From Rubrivivax sp. (GTDB lineage: Bacteria > Pseudomonadota > Gammaproteobacteria > Burkholderiales > Burkholderiaceae_C): 61,861 nt of DNA. Shown here piece after piece: positions 39,793 to 48,770 of this stretch (position 1 is its first letter; each line of letters starts with the position of its first letter). The stretch lies in contig JAUXRG010000003.1 of assembly GCA_030681795.1 (NCBI GenBank), positions 1 to 61,861 on the forward strand, in the 5' to 3' direction. The notes beneath the pieces are model-generated. The model did no database searches. It was not told the DNA's origin and worked only from the letters and a program-made list of their open reading frames with translations. A program made the translations under genes and the position numbers.

Positions 39793-40848
39793 TCAGTTCA
39801 GCAGCGCCTGCGCGAATTCGCGCGCGTTGAACGGCTGCAGGTCTTCCAGACCCTCGCCGATCCCGATGAAGTAGACCGGCACCACACCGCCCTGTTCGGC
39901 ACCGCGCTGCACACCCCAGCGCGCGATGGCCGCGAGCACGCCACCCTTGGCGGTGCCGTCGAGCTTGGTGACGATGAGGCCGGTGAGCACCAGCGCCGCA
40001 TCGAAGGCCTTCACCTGGGCCAGCGCGTTCTGCCCGGTGTTGCCGTCGACCACCAGCAGCACTTCATGCGGTGCGCCTTCCTGCGCCTTGCCGATCACGC
40101 GGCGGATCTTCTTCAGCTCTTCCATCAGGTGCGCCTGCGTCGGCAGGCGACCCGCGGTGTCGGCGATGACCACGTCGCAGCCGCGCGCGCGGCCTGCCGT
40201 CACGGCGTCGAAGGTCACCGCAGCCGGGTCGCCGCCTTCCTGGCTGACGATCTCCACCCGATTGCGGTCGGCCCACACCGCCAGCTGCTCGCGCGCCGCC
40301 GCACGAAAGGTGTCGGCCGCGGCCAGCAGCACCTTGCAGCCGGACTCGGCGAGGTGGTGCGTGAGCTTGCCGATGCTGGTGGTCTTGCCCGCCCCGTTCA
40401 CCCCCGTGACCATGATCACCGTGGGGCTGGCGCTGCCGATGACCAGCGGCCGCTCCAGCGGCTGCAGCAGCTCGGTGATCGCGTCGGCCAACAGGGTCTT
40501 CACCACCGCGGGCTCGGTGGCCTTGGCGTCCTTGACGCGGCGCTTCAGGTCGGCCAGCAGGTGCTCGGTGGCCGCCACGCCCGTGTCGGCCATGAGCAGT
40601 GCCGACTCCAGCTCTTCGTACAGGGCATCGTCGATGCGCGTGCCGGTGAACACCTGCGCGATGCCCGCTCCCGTCTTGCGCAGGCCCTGGGCGAGGCGGT
40701 TGAACCAGCTGCTGCGGGCCGGCGGCACCTCGGCCGGCGACGCCTGCGCCTGCGCAGGCGGGGCTTCATTTACCAGTGGCAAGGCGGGCGCAACGACCGC
40801 GGCCGCGGGCACAGCCTGGGGCGCCTTCTTCTTGAAGAAACTGAACAT
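39793..40848 (-). CDS. ftsY: Signal recognition particle receptor FtsY
   Basis: Membrane-associated SRP GTPase, 351 residues. Short amphipathic start (MFSFFKKK), Ala/Pro-rich linker, then the NG domain with GVNGAGKTTSIGKL, ADTFRAAAREQL, DTAGRLPT and TKLDGTAKGG. ATG 40848 preferred to an ATG 12 codons upstream, since MFSFFKKK is the usual beginning. A tRNA gene lies 62 bases upstream on the other strand. Confidence 0.96.
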   Translation of the reverse strand: MFSFFKKKAPQAVPAAAVVAPALPLVNEAPPAQAQASPAEVPPARSSWFNRLAQGLRKTGAGIAQVFTGTRIDDALYEELESALLMADTGVAATEHLLADLKRRVKDAKATEPAVVKTLLADAITELLQPLERPLVIGSASPTVIMVTGVNGAGKTTSIGKLTHHLAESGCKVLLAAADTFRAAAREQLAVWADRNRVEIVSQEGGDPAAVTFDAVTAGRARGCDVVIADTAGRLPTQAHLMEELKKIRRVIGKAQEGAPHEVLLVVDGNTGQNALAQVKAFDAALVLTGLIVTKLDGTAKGGVLAAIARWGVQRGAEQGGVVPVYFIGIGEGLEDLQPFNAREFAQALLN

Positions 40849-40894
40849 CGTGTGGGGGTCTGGCCCGAGGGCGCCGGCGAGCAAAGGGGCTCGC

Positions 40895-40900
40895 TATAAT
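40895..40900 (+). promoter_or_regulatory. -10 box of the tRNA-Met gene
   Basis: Perfect TATAAT, 10 bases before the tRNA 5' end. No good -35 is visible at the expected distance (sequence near 40872 is GC-rich). Confidence 0.65.
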
Positions 40901-40910
40901 TGCCGGCTCA

Positions 40911-40987
<77 letters not shown>

Positions 40988-40994
40988 AGTCTCC

Positions 40995-41025
40995 GGCCCG
41001 TGGTTCCTGCCACGGGCCTTTTCGT
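40995..41025 (+). terminator. Rho-independent terminator after tRNA-Met
   Basis: GGCCCGTGG (40995-41003) pairs with CCACGGGCC (41010-41018), loop of 6, followed by TTTTCGTTT. Strong, and placed 7 bases after the tRNA. Confidence 0.9.
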
Positions 41026-41048
41026 TTCACAGCCCCTGGATCCACACC

Positions 41049-41429
41049 ATGATTCGCTGTGTCGCCCTGGCCACCGCCCTCTTCGCGTGCACGCTGCCGG
41101 CCGCCGCCCAGGCGCCGCGCAATTTTCCGGCCACCGCCCTGCGCGGCGAAATCGTCGTCACCCAGCCCCCCGAGCTGCTCCTCAACGGCCAGCCGGCGCG
41201 CCTGGCACCGGGCGCGCGCATCCGGGCCCAGAACAACCTGCTGCAGGTCTCCGGGGCCCTGGTCAACCAGCGCCTGGCGGTGAACTACACGCTCGACCTC
41301 TACGGCCTGCTGCTCGATGTCTGGGTGCTGACGCCGCAGGAGCTCGCCCGGCGCCCCTGGCCGACGACGCCCGCGCAAGCCGCCACCTGGCGCTTCGATG
41401 CCGCCGCCCAGACCTGGAGCCGGCCGTGA
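41049..41429 (+). CDS. Periplasmic hypothetical protein upstream of miaB
   Basis: 126 residues with a signal peptide ([17 protein letters not shown], cleavage near residue 21) and a beta-rich mature part ([39 protein letters not shown]). The GTGA overlap with miaB indicates coupling. The family is conserved beside miaB in some Burkholderiales as far as I recall; function unknown. Confidence 0.8.
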   Translation: MIRCVALATALFACTLPAAAQAPRNFPATALRGEIVVTQPPELLLNGQPARLAPGARIRAQNNLLQVSGALVNQRLAVNYTLDLYGLLLDVWVLTPQELARRPWPTTPAQAATWRFDAAAQTWSRP

Positions 41430-42820
41430 GCACCAGCGGGCCGGTGGCCAAGAAGGTCTTCATCCGCACCTTCGGGTGCCAGATGAACGACTACGACTCG
41501 GACAAGATGCTCGATGTGCTGCGCGCGGCCGAGGGCTACGAACCGACGACCGACGTCGAACAGGCCGACCTCGTGCTCTTCAACACCTGCTCGGTGCGCG
41601 AGAAGGCGCAGGAGAAGGTCTTCTCCGACCTCGGCCGCGTCAAGCACCTGGCGAAGAAGGGCGTGCTCATCGGCGTGGGCGGCTGCGTGGCCAGCCAGGA
41701 AGGGGCGGCCATCATCGAGCGCGCGCCCTATGTCGACCTGGTATTCGGGCCGCAGACGCTGCACCGCCTGCCGCAGATGATCGCCGCGCGCACCGCCCAG
41801 CGGCGAGCCCAAGTCGACATCAGCTTCCCGGAAATCGAGAAGTTCGACCACCTGCCGCCCGCGCGTGTGGAAGGTGCCAGTGCCTTCGTCTCGATCATGG
41901 AGGGCTGCTCCAAGTACTGTTCGTACTGCGTGGTGCCCTACACGCGTGGGGAAGAGATCAGCCGGCCCTTCGACGACGTGCTGGCCGAGGTCGCGGGCCT
42001 GGCCGGCCAGGGCGTGAAGGAAGTGACGCTGCTCGGGCAAAACGTGAATGCCTACCGCGGCAGCATGGGCCGCTCGGGAGAGATCGCCGACCTCGCGCTG
42101 CTCATCGAGGCGGTGGCCACCCTCACCGGCATCGCGCGCATCCGCTACACCACCAGCCACCCCAACGAATTCACGCAGCGGCTCGTCGACGTCTACGCCC
42201 GCGTGCCGCAGCTCGTGAGCCACCTGCACCTGCCGGTGCAGCACGGCAGCGATCGCATCCTCTCGGCCATGAAGCGCGGCTACACGGCGATGGAATACAA
42301 GAGCACGATCCGCAAACTGCGCGCCGTGCGGCCGGGCATCAGCCTGTCCAGCGACTTCATCGTCGGTTTCCCCGGCGAGGCCGAGGGCGATTTCGACAAG
42401 ACCATGCAGCTCATAGACGACGTCGGCTTCGACAGCAGCTTCAGCTTCGTCTTCAGCAAGCGGCCGGGCACGCCCGCCGCGGCGCTGGCCGACGACACCG
42501 CGCAAGAGACCAAGCTCGAGCGCCTGCAGCAACTGCAGGCCGCCATCGAGGCCAACGCGCGGCGCATCAGCGCCTCGCGCGTGGGCACCGTGCAGCGCAT
42601 CCTCGTCGAGGGCCCATCGCGCAAGAACCCGCACGAGCTGATGGGCCGCACCGAGTGCAACCGCATCGTCAACTTCGACGGCGGGCCGAACGCCACGCGG
42701 CTGGTGGGTCAGATGATCGACGTGGCCATCACCGAAGCGTTGCCGCACTCGCTGCGCGCCGCGCCGGTGCCGGCCGATCGGGTCAGCGGCCCGGCCCGAA
42801 CCCCCGCCACCACAGCGTGA
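41426..42820 (+). CDS. miaB: tRNA-2-methylthio-N6-dimethylallyladenosine synthase
   Basis: Radical-SAM methylthiotransferase modifying A37. 464 residues from GTG 41426 within the upstream stop. N-terminal UPF0004 cysteines (TFGCQMN, NTCSVRE, GGCVASQ), radical-[11 protein letters not shown] triad, C-terminal TRAM domain ([13 protein letters not shown]...). No ATG occurs before the first conserved motif, supporting the GTG. The 3' end overlaps a convergent small gene by 38 bases. Confidence 0.96.
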   Translation: MSTSGPVAKKVFIRTFGCQMNDYDSDKMLDVLRAAEGYEPTTDVEQADLVLFNTCSVREKAQEKVFSDLGRVKHLAKKGVLIGVGGCVASQEGAAIIERAPYVDLVFGPQTLHRLPQMIAARTAQRRAQVDISFPEIEKFDHLPPARVEGASAFVSIMEGCSKYCSYCVVPYTRGEEISRPFDDVLAEVAGLAGQGVKEVTLLGQNVNAYRGSMGRSGEIADLALLIEAVATLTGIARIRYTTSHPNEFTQRLVDVYARVPQLVSHLHLPVQHGSDRILSAMKRGYTAMEYKSTIRKLRAVRPGISLSSDFIVGFPGEAEGDFDKTMQLIDDVGFDSSFSFVFSKRPGTPAAALADDTAQETKLERLQQLQAAIEANARRISASRVGTVQRILVEGPSRKNPHELMGRTECNRIVNFDGGPNATRLVGQMIDVAITEALPHSLRAAPVPADRVSGPARTPATTA

Positions 42821-43061
42821 CGGCGCAGGCGGCCACCATGGCGGCGTACGTGGCCATCCGGCCGTCGCGGCCGAAGGCCACCAGGCCGGCCAGCGCCACC
42901 GCGGCGCACACTGCGCAGGCCGGCCCGGCCAGCTGGCGCCAGGCGACGGCCCCGAGCTGGCGTCGCCACAACAGCTTGGCCAGCGCGGCCGAGAGCGCTC
43001 CCAGCCCGAGAGCGGGCAGGAACAGGTTGGCCAGGTGCCACAAAGCGTCAAGAGGTCCCAT
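42783..43061 (-). CDS. Small three-helix membrane protein
   Basis: 92 residues with hydrophobic segments [39 protein letters not shown] and [15 protein letters not shown] separated by Arg/Lys loops. I do not know the family. Its last 38 bases overlap the end of miaB in antisense. Divergent from hemA. Confidence 0.62.
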   Translation of the reverse strand: MGPLDALWHLANLFLPALGLGALSAALAKLLWRRQLGAVAWRQLAGPACAVCAAVALAGLVAFGRDGRMATYAAMVAACAVTLWWRGFGPGR

Positions 43062-43142
43062 CGTCGCGGCTGTCTCCTTCGCGCCGGGCCGGTCGGATGA
43101 CCTGCCTCGAACGGCGCCCTGCGGGCCGCCCGCGCGGAAATC

Positions 43143-43148
43143 TACAAT
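43143..43148 (+). promoter_or_regulatory. -10 box abutting the hemA start
   Basis: TACAAT ends 6 bases before the GTG at 43155, so the usual transcription start falls on the start codon itself. No -35 match is seen 16-18 bases upstream. Confidence 0.5.
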
Positions 43149-43154
43149 TCTGAC

Positions 43155-44453
43155 GTGAGCGTCTTCACCCTCGGGCTCAATCACACCACGGCGCCGCTCG
43201 ACCTGCGCGGCCGCCTGGCGTTTTCGCCGGAGCAGATGGCGCCGGCGCTGCACGGCCTGCGCGGCCGCTTCGGGTTGTGCCTGCCCGAGACGGCGTTGGT
43301 CTCCACCTGCAACCGCACCGAGCTGTATGTCGCCGCCCCGGCCGACGCCGCGTCCACCCTGGTGCGCCCCACCCTGGAGTGGCTGGCAGAACAAGGGGGC
43401 ATCAGCGGCGCGCAGCTGCAGGCGCACAGCTACGTGATGGAGGACCGCGCCGCGGCGCGGCACGCCTTTCGCGTCGCCGCGGGGCTCGACTCGATGGTGC
43501 TGGGCGAGCCGCAGATCCTCGGCCAGATGAAGCAGGCCGTGCGCATGGCCGAAGAAGCCGGCACGCTGGGCACCACGCTGCACCAGCTTTTCCAGCGTTC
43601 CTTCGCCGTGGCCAAGGAGGTGCGCACCTCCACCGAAATCGGCGCGCACTCCATCAGCATGGCCGCGGCCGCGGTACGGCTGGCGGCGCAGATCTTCGAA
43701 GACCTGCACCAGATCAAGGTGCTGTTCGTCGGCGCCGGCGAGATGATCGAGCTCGTGGCCACGCACTTCGAGGCGCGTGCCCCCAAGGGCATCGCCCTGG
43801 CCAACCGAACGCTGGAGCGCGGCGAGCGGCTGGCCTCGCGCTTCGGCGGCGAAGCCATCCGGCTGTCGGACCTGCCCTCGCGGCTGCAGGATTTCGACGC
43901 GGTCATCTCCTGCACGGCCAGCACGTTGCCGATCATCGGCCTGGGCGCGGTGGAGCGCGCGCTGAAGGCGCGCCGACGGCGGCCGATGTTCATGGTGGAC
44001 CTGGCCGTGCCGCGCGATATCGAACCCGAAGTCGCGCAACTGGCCGACGTCTACCTCTACACGGTGGACGACCTCTCGGCCCTGGTGCAGACCGCCGGCG
44101 AGAAGCGCCAGGCCGCGGTGCAGCAGGCCGAGGCCATCATCGACGCCGGTGTGCAGAGCTTCTCGCACTGGCTCGATCAACGCGCCGCGGTGCCGCTGAT
44201 CCAGGCCTTGAGCCGCCAGGCCGACGATTGGAGCGGCACTGAGCTGGCGCGCGCGCGCAAGGCCCTGGCGCGCGGCGAGCCGGCCGACGGCGTGCTCGAG
44301 GCCCTGGCCCGCGGCCTGACCAACAAGATGCTGCACGGCACGATGGCCGAGTTGCACGCCGCCGAAGGCGAAGAGCGCGCCAAGCTGGCCGATACCGTGT
44401 CGCGCCTGTTCCTGCGCCAGGGCTTGCGCCCGCCCGGCAACGGAGGCCGTTAG
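43155..44453 (+). CDS. hemA: Glutamyl-tRNA reductase
   Basis: First enzyme of the C5 haem pathway, reducing glutamyl-tRNA to glutamate semialdehyde. 432 residues. Catalytic C52 in VSTCNRTELY, AGLDSMVLGEPQILGQ, the NADPH loop FVGAGEMIELVA and a C-terminal dimerisation helix. GTG 43155 gives the family's standard N-terminus (SVFTLGLNHTTAPLDLR), so the start is firm even though no ribosome binding site exists. prfA and prmC follow on the same strand, as in E. coli. Confidence 0.96.
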   Translation: MSVFTLGLNHTTAPLDLRGRLAFSPEQMAPALHGLRGRFGLCLPETALVSTCNRTELYVAAPADAASTLVRPTLEWLAEQGGISGAQLQAHSYVMEDRAAARHAFRVAAGLDSMVLGEPQILGQMKQAVRMAEEAGTLGTTLHQLFQRSFAVAKEVRTSTEIGAHSISMAAAAVRLAAQIFEDLHQIKVLFVGAGEMIELVATHFEARAPKGIALANRTLERGERLASRFGGEAIRLSDLPSRLQDFDAVISCTASTLPIIGLGAVERALKARRRRPMFMVDLAVPRDIEPEVAQLADVYLYTVDDLSALVQTAGEKRQAAVQQAEAIIDAGVQSFSHWLDQRAAVPLIQALSRQADDWSGTELARARKALARGEPADGVLEALARGLTNKMLHGTMAELHAAEGEERAKLADTVSRLFLRQGLRPPGNGGR

Positions 44454-44504
44454 CGGCCACCAGGCACCGCGGCCGCGGCCTGTGCGCGGTCGCAACCGGA
44501 CACG

Positions 44505-45596
44505 ATGGCGATGAACCCCACCCTGCGCGAACAGTTCGAACGCCTGGCGCTGCGCCTGGCCGAGCTCGACGCCACTTTGGCCGACCCCCAGGTGGCCGCC
44601 GACCTCAAGCGCTGGCGCGCGCTATCGCGCGAGCAGGCCGAGGCCAGCGGCATCGTCGAGCGCTTCGAGCGCTACCAGCAGCGCGAGCGCGACCTGGGCG
44701 CGGCGCGCGAGATGGCCTCCGACCCTGAACTGGCCGAGATGGCGCGCGAGGAAATCGTCGCCGCCGAGGCCGACCTGGAGCGGCTGAATGGCGAATTGCA
44801 GGCCGCCCTCATCCCGCGCGACCCCGACGACGAGCGCAACGCCTTCCTCGAAATCCGCGCCGGCACGGGCGGCGACGAATCGGCGCTCTTCGCCGGTGAC
44901 CTGGCGCGCATGTACCTGCGCTTTTGCGAGCGTCAGGGCTGGCGCACCGAGGTCATGAGTGCCAGCGACGCCGAGCTCGGCGGCTACAAGGAACTGGTGC
45001 TGCGCATCGAAGGTGAAAGCGTCTACGGCCAGATGCGCTTCGAATCCGGCGGCCACCGCGTGCAGCGCGTGCCCGCCACCGAGAGCCAGGGCCGCATCCA
45101 CACCAGCGCCTGCACCGTGGCCGTGATGCCCGAGCCCGACGAGGCCGAGGAAGTGCAGATCAACCCGGCCGATCTGCGCATCGATACCTTCCGCGCCAGC
45201 GGCGCCGGTGGCCAGCACATCAACAAGACCGACAGCGCGATCCGCATCACCCACTTGCCCACCGGGCTGGTCGCCGAATGCCAGGACGACCGCAGCCAGC
45301 ACCGCAACAAGGCCAAGGCCCTGGCGGTGCTGGCCGCCCGGCTGCGCGAGAAGGATCGCAGCGAGCGCGCCGCCAAGGAGGCGGCCACGCGCAAGAGCCT
45401 GATCGGCAGCGGCGACCGCAGCGACCGCATCCGCACCTACAACTTTCCGCAAGGCCGCCTCACCGACCACCGCATCAATCTCACGCTGTACAAGTTGGGC
45501 GCCATCATGGACGGCGACCTGACCGACGTGGTCTCGGCGCTGCAGGCCGCGCGCGGCGCGCAGGAGCTGGCGCAACTCGAGGCCGGCGGCCGCTGA
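44505..45596 (+). CDS. prfA: Peptide chain release factor 1
   Basis: Reads UAA/UAG stop codons. 363 residues. The peptidyl-tRNA hydrolysis motif GGQ is at 235-237 (GAGGQHINK), the RF1 PAT tripeptide is in [10 protein letters not shown], and [10 protein letters not shown] precedes. ATG 44505 with a second ATG two codons later; no strong ribosome binding site. Its GGQ glutamine is the substrate of PrmC encoded 9 bases downstream. Confidence 0.97.
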   Translation: MAMNPTLREQFERLALRLAELDATLADPQVAADLKRWRALSREQAEASGIVERFERYQQRERDLGAAREMASDPELAEMAREEIVAAEADLERLNGELQAALIPRDPDDERNAFLEIRAGTGGDESALFAGDLARMYLRFCERQGWRTEVMSASDAELGGYKELVLRIEGESVYGQMRFESGGHRVQRVPATESQGRIHTSACTVAVMPEPDEAEEVQINPADLRIDTFRASGAGGQHINKTDSAIRITHLPTGLVAECQDDRSQHRNKAKALAVLAARLREKDRSERAAKEAATRKSLIGSGDRSDRIRTYNFPQGRLTDHRINLTLYKLGAIMDGDLTDVVSALQAARGAQELAQLEAGGR

Positions 45597-45605
45597 GCCG
45601 GCGCC

Positions 45606-46427
45606 ATGCGCATCGGCCAGGCACTGCAGCAGGCGCGTGCGCTGGGCGTGGCGCGGCTGGACGCGCAGGGGCTGCTCACCCACTTGCTCGGTCGGCCGCG
45701 GGAGTGGCTGCTGGCCCATGACGAAGAGGTCCTGACGACCCCCCAGGCCGCCGAGCTGCACCGCCTGCTGGCCCGCCGCGCGGCAGGCGTTCCGCTGGCC
45801 TACCTGGTGGGCGAACGCGAGTTCCATGGCCTGATGCTGCAGGTCACGCCCGCCGTGCTGGTGCCGCGGCCGGAAACCGAAGTGCTCGTCGAGTGGGCGC
45901 TGGAGCGGTTGGCTGAGATGCCTTGTGCCGATGTCGTCGATCTCGGCACCGGCAGCGGCGCCATTGCGATGGCCCTGAAGCAGGCTGGCCCTGCGGCGGC
46001 GATTGCCGCCAGCGACCGTTGCGCCCGAGCCCTGGCGGTCGCGCGGGGCAATGCCCTGACCCATGGGTTGGACATCGAGTTCGCCCAAGGCGACTGGTGG
46101 GCCCCCTGGAAGGGCCGCCGGTTTGACCTGGCCGTCGCCAACCCGCCTTACGTGGCGGGTGACGACCCGCACCTGAGCGCGCTGGTGCACGAACCCCGCG
46201 GGGCGCTCACCCCCGAAGGCGACGGCCTGGCCGCGTTGCGCTGCATCATCGACGGAGCGCCGGAGCACTTGCGCCCCGGCGCCTGGGTGCTGCTGGAGCA
46301 TGGGCATGACCAGGCCGAAGCCGTCCGAACCCGGCTTGAGCAGCGGGGATTCACCTCGGCGCGCACCCGCCCCGACCTGGCGGGCCTGCCGCGCTGCACC
46401 GGCGCCGCGTGGTCTGGCGCGAAATAG
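45606..46427 (+). CDS. prmC: Release factor glutamine methyltransferase
   Basis: SAM-dependent N5-glutamine methyltransferase acting on RF1/RF2. 273 residues: N-terminal helical domain, LVPRPETEVLVEWAL, SAM loop DLGTGSGAIAMAL, and the catalytic N179-P-P-Y182. Coupled to prfA. Confidence 0.96.
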   Translation: MRIGQALQQARALGVARLDAQGLLTHLLGRPREWLLAHDEEVLTTPQAAELHRLLARRAAGVPLAYLVGEREFHGLMLQVTPAVLVPRPETEVLVEWALERLAEMPCADVVDLGTGSGAIAMALKQAGPAAAIAASDRCARALAVARGNALTHGLDIEFAQGDWWAPWKGRRFDLAVANPPYVAGDDPHLSALVHEPRGALTPEGDGLAALRCIIDGAPEHLRPGAWVLLEHGHDQAEAVRTRLEQRGFTSARTRPDLAGLPRCTGAAWSGAK

Positions 46428-46540
46428 TGGCGCGAGGTCGGCATGAAGCCGACTGTTACCGCCTGCCCGACTCGAGGGGGATGCCCTGAGGCCGGAACCG
46501 GCGCATCATGAAGCCACTTTCGCTGTTGCAGGAGGCCGAG

Positions 46541-47134
46541 ATGAACGTGCGGACCGTGTGCCTCAGCATGACTCTTGCCTCGACGCTGGCCGCCCATGCC
46601 GCGCAGGGACTGGTGGCCCCGGCCGCCGACGCCCTGTGGCCGCAATGGCAAGCCCGCATCGCGGTGCAGACGGTCAGCTTGTCGCCGTTGACCGGAACGC
46701 GCTTGTTCGATGCCGCTGCATCACAACGCGGCGTCCAGGGTGGCGCGCTGGTGGGCGACTACTACTTCGCCGCGCCCTCCTTCGGCAGCTTCCGCGCCAG
46801 TGGCGGGTTGATGGTGGGCTCGCAGGGCGGCATACCGATGGCCAGCGTGGCGGCCGGTCCGCGCCTGGGCTTGGCAGTCAGCCACGCCAATGCACTGTTC
46901 AACGCGCCCGGCGGTGAAGGCCTGGGGACCGTGCCCTATCTGGGCGTCGGGTTCACCGGCGCAGCCTGGCGCAGCAGCCTGGAGATCACGGCCGACTTCG
47001 GCATGGTGGCCGAACATCCTGGTGCGGCCGCCGGTGTGGGGCGGGCCCTCTTCGGCAGCCAGGCGATGGACAGCGCGCTGCGCGAGCTGCGCCTGTCTCC
47101 CGTGCTTCAGCTGGGCGTGCGTTACACGTTCTAG
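46541..47134 (+). CDS. Predicted outer-membrane or exported protein
   Basis: 197 residues from ATG 46541, with GGAGG 5 bases upstream; an earlier in-frame ATG at 46508 lacks this. Signal peptide (MTLASTLAAHAAQG). The mature part alternates glycine and hydrophobic residues and ends in VLQLGVRYTF, a terminal phenylalanine pattern typical of outer-membrane beta-barrels. The family resembles small Burkholderiales proteins beginning TVSLSPLTGTRLFD that I cannot name. Function unknown. Confidence 0.72.
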   Translation: MNVRTVCLSMTLASTLAAHAAQGLVAPAADALWPQWQARIAVQTVSLSPLTGTRLFDAAASQRGVQGGALVGDYYFAAPSFGSFRASGGLMVGSQGGIPMASVAAGPRLGLAVSHANALFNAPGGEGLGTVPYLGVGFTGAAWRSSLEITADFGMVAEHPGAAAGVGRALFGSQAMDSALRELRLSPVLQLGVRYTF

Positions 47135-47242
47135 CCCGCTTCGGGGCGACGCACGTGCGTCGCGAACACCCCCTCGCCGGCATGCCAGGGCGGGTCTGCG
47201 CGATACTGGCGGCCGTTTGAAATTTCCAGAGGACGAATTCCC

Positions 47243-47557
47243 ATGAGCGACGTGCAGCAACGCATAGGCGAGATGGTCAAGGACCACCGTGTCATGCTTT
47301 TCATGAAAGGCACGGCCGATTTTCCGATGTGCGGCTTTTCCAAGCTCGCGGTCCAGGTGTTGCAGGCCTGTGGGGCGGACGACCTGGCCACCTTCAACGT
47401 GCTCGAAGACGAAGCCCTCCGCCAGGGCGTCAAGGAATACGCCCAGTGGCCGACCTTCCCGCAGCTCTTCGTCAAGGGCGAGTTCGTGGGCGGCTCCGAC
47501 ATCATGAAGGAGATGTACCAGTCCGGCGAGCTGCAGCAGTTGCTGGCCAAGGGCTGA
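47243..47557 (+). CDS. grxD: Monothiol glutaredoxin, Grx4 type
   Basis: 104 residues; CGFS active site at C30 (MKGTADFPMCGFS), then WPTFPQLFVKGEFVGGSDI. Handles [2Fe-2S] clusters with glutathione. ubiX follows 2 bases after its stop. Confidence 0.96.
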   Translation: MSDVQQRIGEMVKDHRVMLFMKGTADFPMCGFSKLAVQVLQACGADDLATFNVLEDEALRQGVKEYAQWPTFPQLFVKGEFVGGSDIMKEMYQSGELQQLLAKG

Positions 47558-47559
47558 GC

Positions 47560-48138
47560 GTGGTGGCGCGCCTGGTCGTCGGCATCACCGGCGCCACCGG
47601 CGCGCTCTACGGGGTCAAGCTGCTGGCGCGCGCGCGCGCGCTGGGCGTGCAGACGCATCTCGTCGTGACTCCTTCCGGTGTGCTCAGTGCGCACCACGAG
47701 CTCGGCCTGGATCGCAGGGCCCTGGAGGCGCTGGCCGACCAGTCCTATGCGCCCGGCGATGTCGGCGCCCGTCTGGCCAGCGGCAGCTTCGACGCCGCGG
47801 CCATGGTGGTGGCGCCCTGCTCGATGAAGACGCTGGCGGCGGTGGCGCACGGCCTGTCCGACAACCTGCTCACGCGCACCGCCGACGTCATGCTCAAGGA
47901 GCGGCGTCGCCTGGTGTTGATGGTGCGTGAAACGCCTTTCAACCTGGCCCACCTGCGCAACATGACGGCCGCCACCGAGATGGGCGCCATCGTGTTCCCG
48001 CCGCTGCCGGCCTTCTACCACCGGCCTTCGAGCATCGACGAGATGGTGGCCGAAACCGTCGAGCGCGTGCTGGCGCTCGTGCAGGCCCCGGGCGCCATGC
48101 CCAAACCCTGGGCCGGGCTGGGCGCCGAGCCGGCCTGA
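47560..48138 (+). CDS. ubiX: Flavin prenyltransferase UbiX
   Basis: Makes prenylated FMN for the UbiD decarboxylase in ubiquinone synthesis. 192 residues from GTG 47560 (a second GTG follows at once). GITGATGALYG FMN loop, MVVAPCSMKTLAAVAHGLSD, RRLVLMVRETP and a C-terminal helix. Short gap after grxD implies one transcript. ispB, for the ubiquinone side chain, is 6 kb away. Confidence 0.94.
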   Translation: MVARLVVGITGATGALYGVKLLARARALGVQTHLVVTPSGVLSAHHELGLDRRALEALADQSYAPGDVGARLASGSFDAAAMVVAPCSMKTLAAVAHGLSDNLLTRTADVMLKERRRLVLMVRETPFNLAHLRNMTAATEMGAIVFPPLPAFYHRPSSIDEMVAETVERVLALVQAPGAMPKPWAGLGAEPA

Positions 48139-48158
48139 CAGGCCCCGCCCGCGGCGGT

Positions 48159-48770
48159 TCAAGCCACTTGTGTTTCGAGCCAGGGCCTGCGCGCGGCGAA
48201 TACCGCGCTCGGATATTCCGACCGCCCGCGGCTGCCGTTGTAGCGGCCCAGCGCCATCGAGACCTCGCCCCGCTCGGCATCGAGATAGTGGCGCAGGATG
48301 ACGCAGCCGAAGCGCAGGTTGGTCTGCAGGTGGAACAGGCGGCGGTCGTTGCCGTCGCCGATGAGGCGCGCCCAAAAGGGCATGACCTGCATGTAGCCGC
48401 GCGCGCCGGCGGAGCTGATGGCATAGCGACGGAATCCGCTCTCGACCTGGATCAGGCCCAGCACCAGAGCCGTCTCCAGCCCGGCGCGGCGGCTTTCGTA
48501 CCAGACGGTCTCGAGGAATTCGACGCGCGTGTGGTGCTCGGCCAGGCGCCGCTTGAGCCGCTCGCTCGAGGCGCCCAGCCAGCGCAGGTAAGCCAACCGG
48601 TCGTCGACCTTGTCGAACCGCGGCCGGGGCGGGGCGTCGTCGGCCACAGCCGCAGCCAGCGCCGTGCGCACGGCGTCGGCCAGGGGCTCTTCGAACTGAG
48701 TGCCGGCGTGCGCCCTCACCGACAGCAGCGCCATCGATCCGGCGAGCAGGGCGCGGCGCGCAATCGTCAT
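48159..48770 (-). CDS. Small lytic transglycosylase
   Basis: 203 residues. Signal peptide with twin arginines ([22 protein letters not shown]). SLT domain with catalytic glutamate in LIQVESGF, then [12 protein letters not shown] and LGRYNGSRG. Cuts peptidoglycan. It overlaps proS by 4 bases, being the downstream gene, an unusual pairing with a tRNA synthetase. Confidence 0.9.
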   Translation of the reverse strand: MTIARRALLAGSMALLSVRAHAGTQFEEPLADAVRTALAAAVADDAPPRPRFDKVDDRLAYLRWLGASSERLKRRLAEHHTRVEFLETVWYESRRAGLETALVLGLIQVESGFRRYAISSAGARGYMQVMPFWARLIGDGNDRRLFHLQTNLRFGCVILRHYLDAERGEVSMALGRYNGSRGRSEYPSAVFAARRPWLETQVA

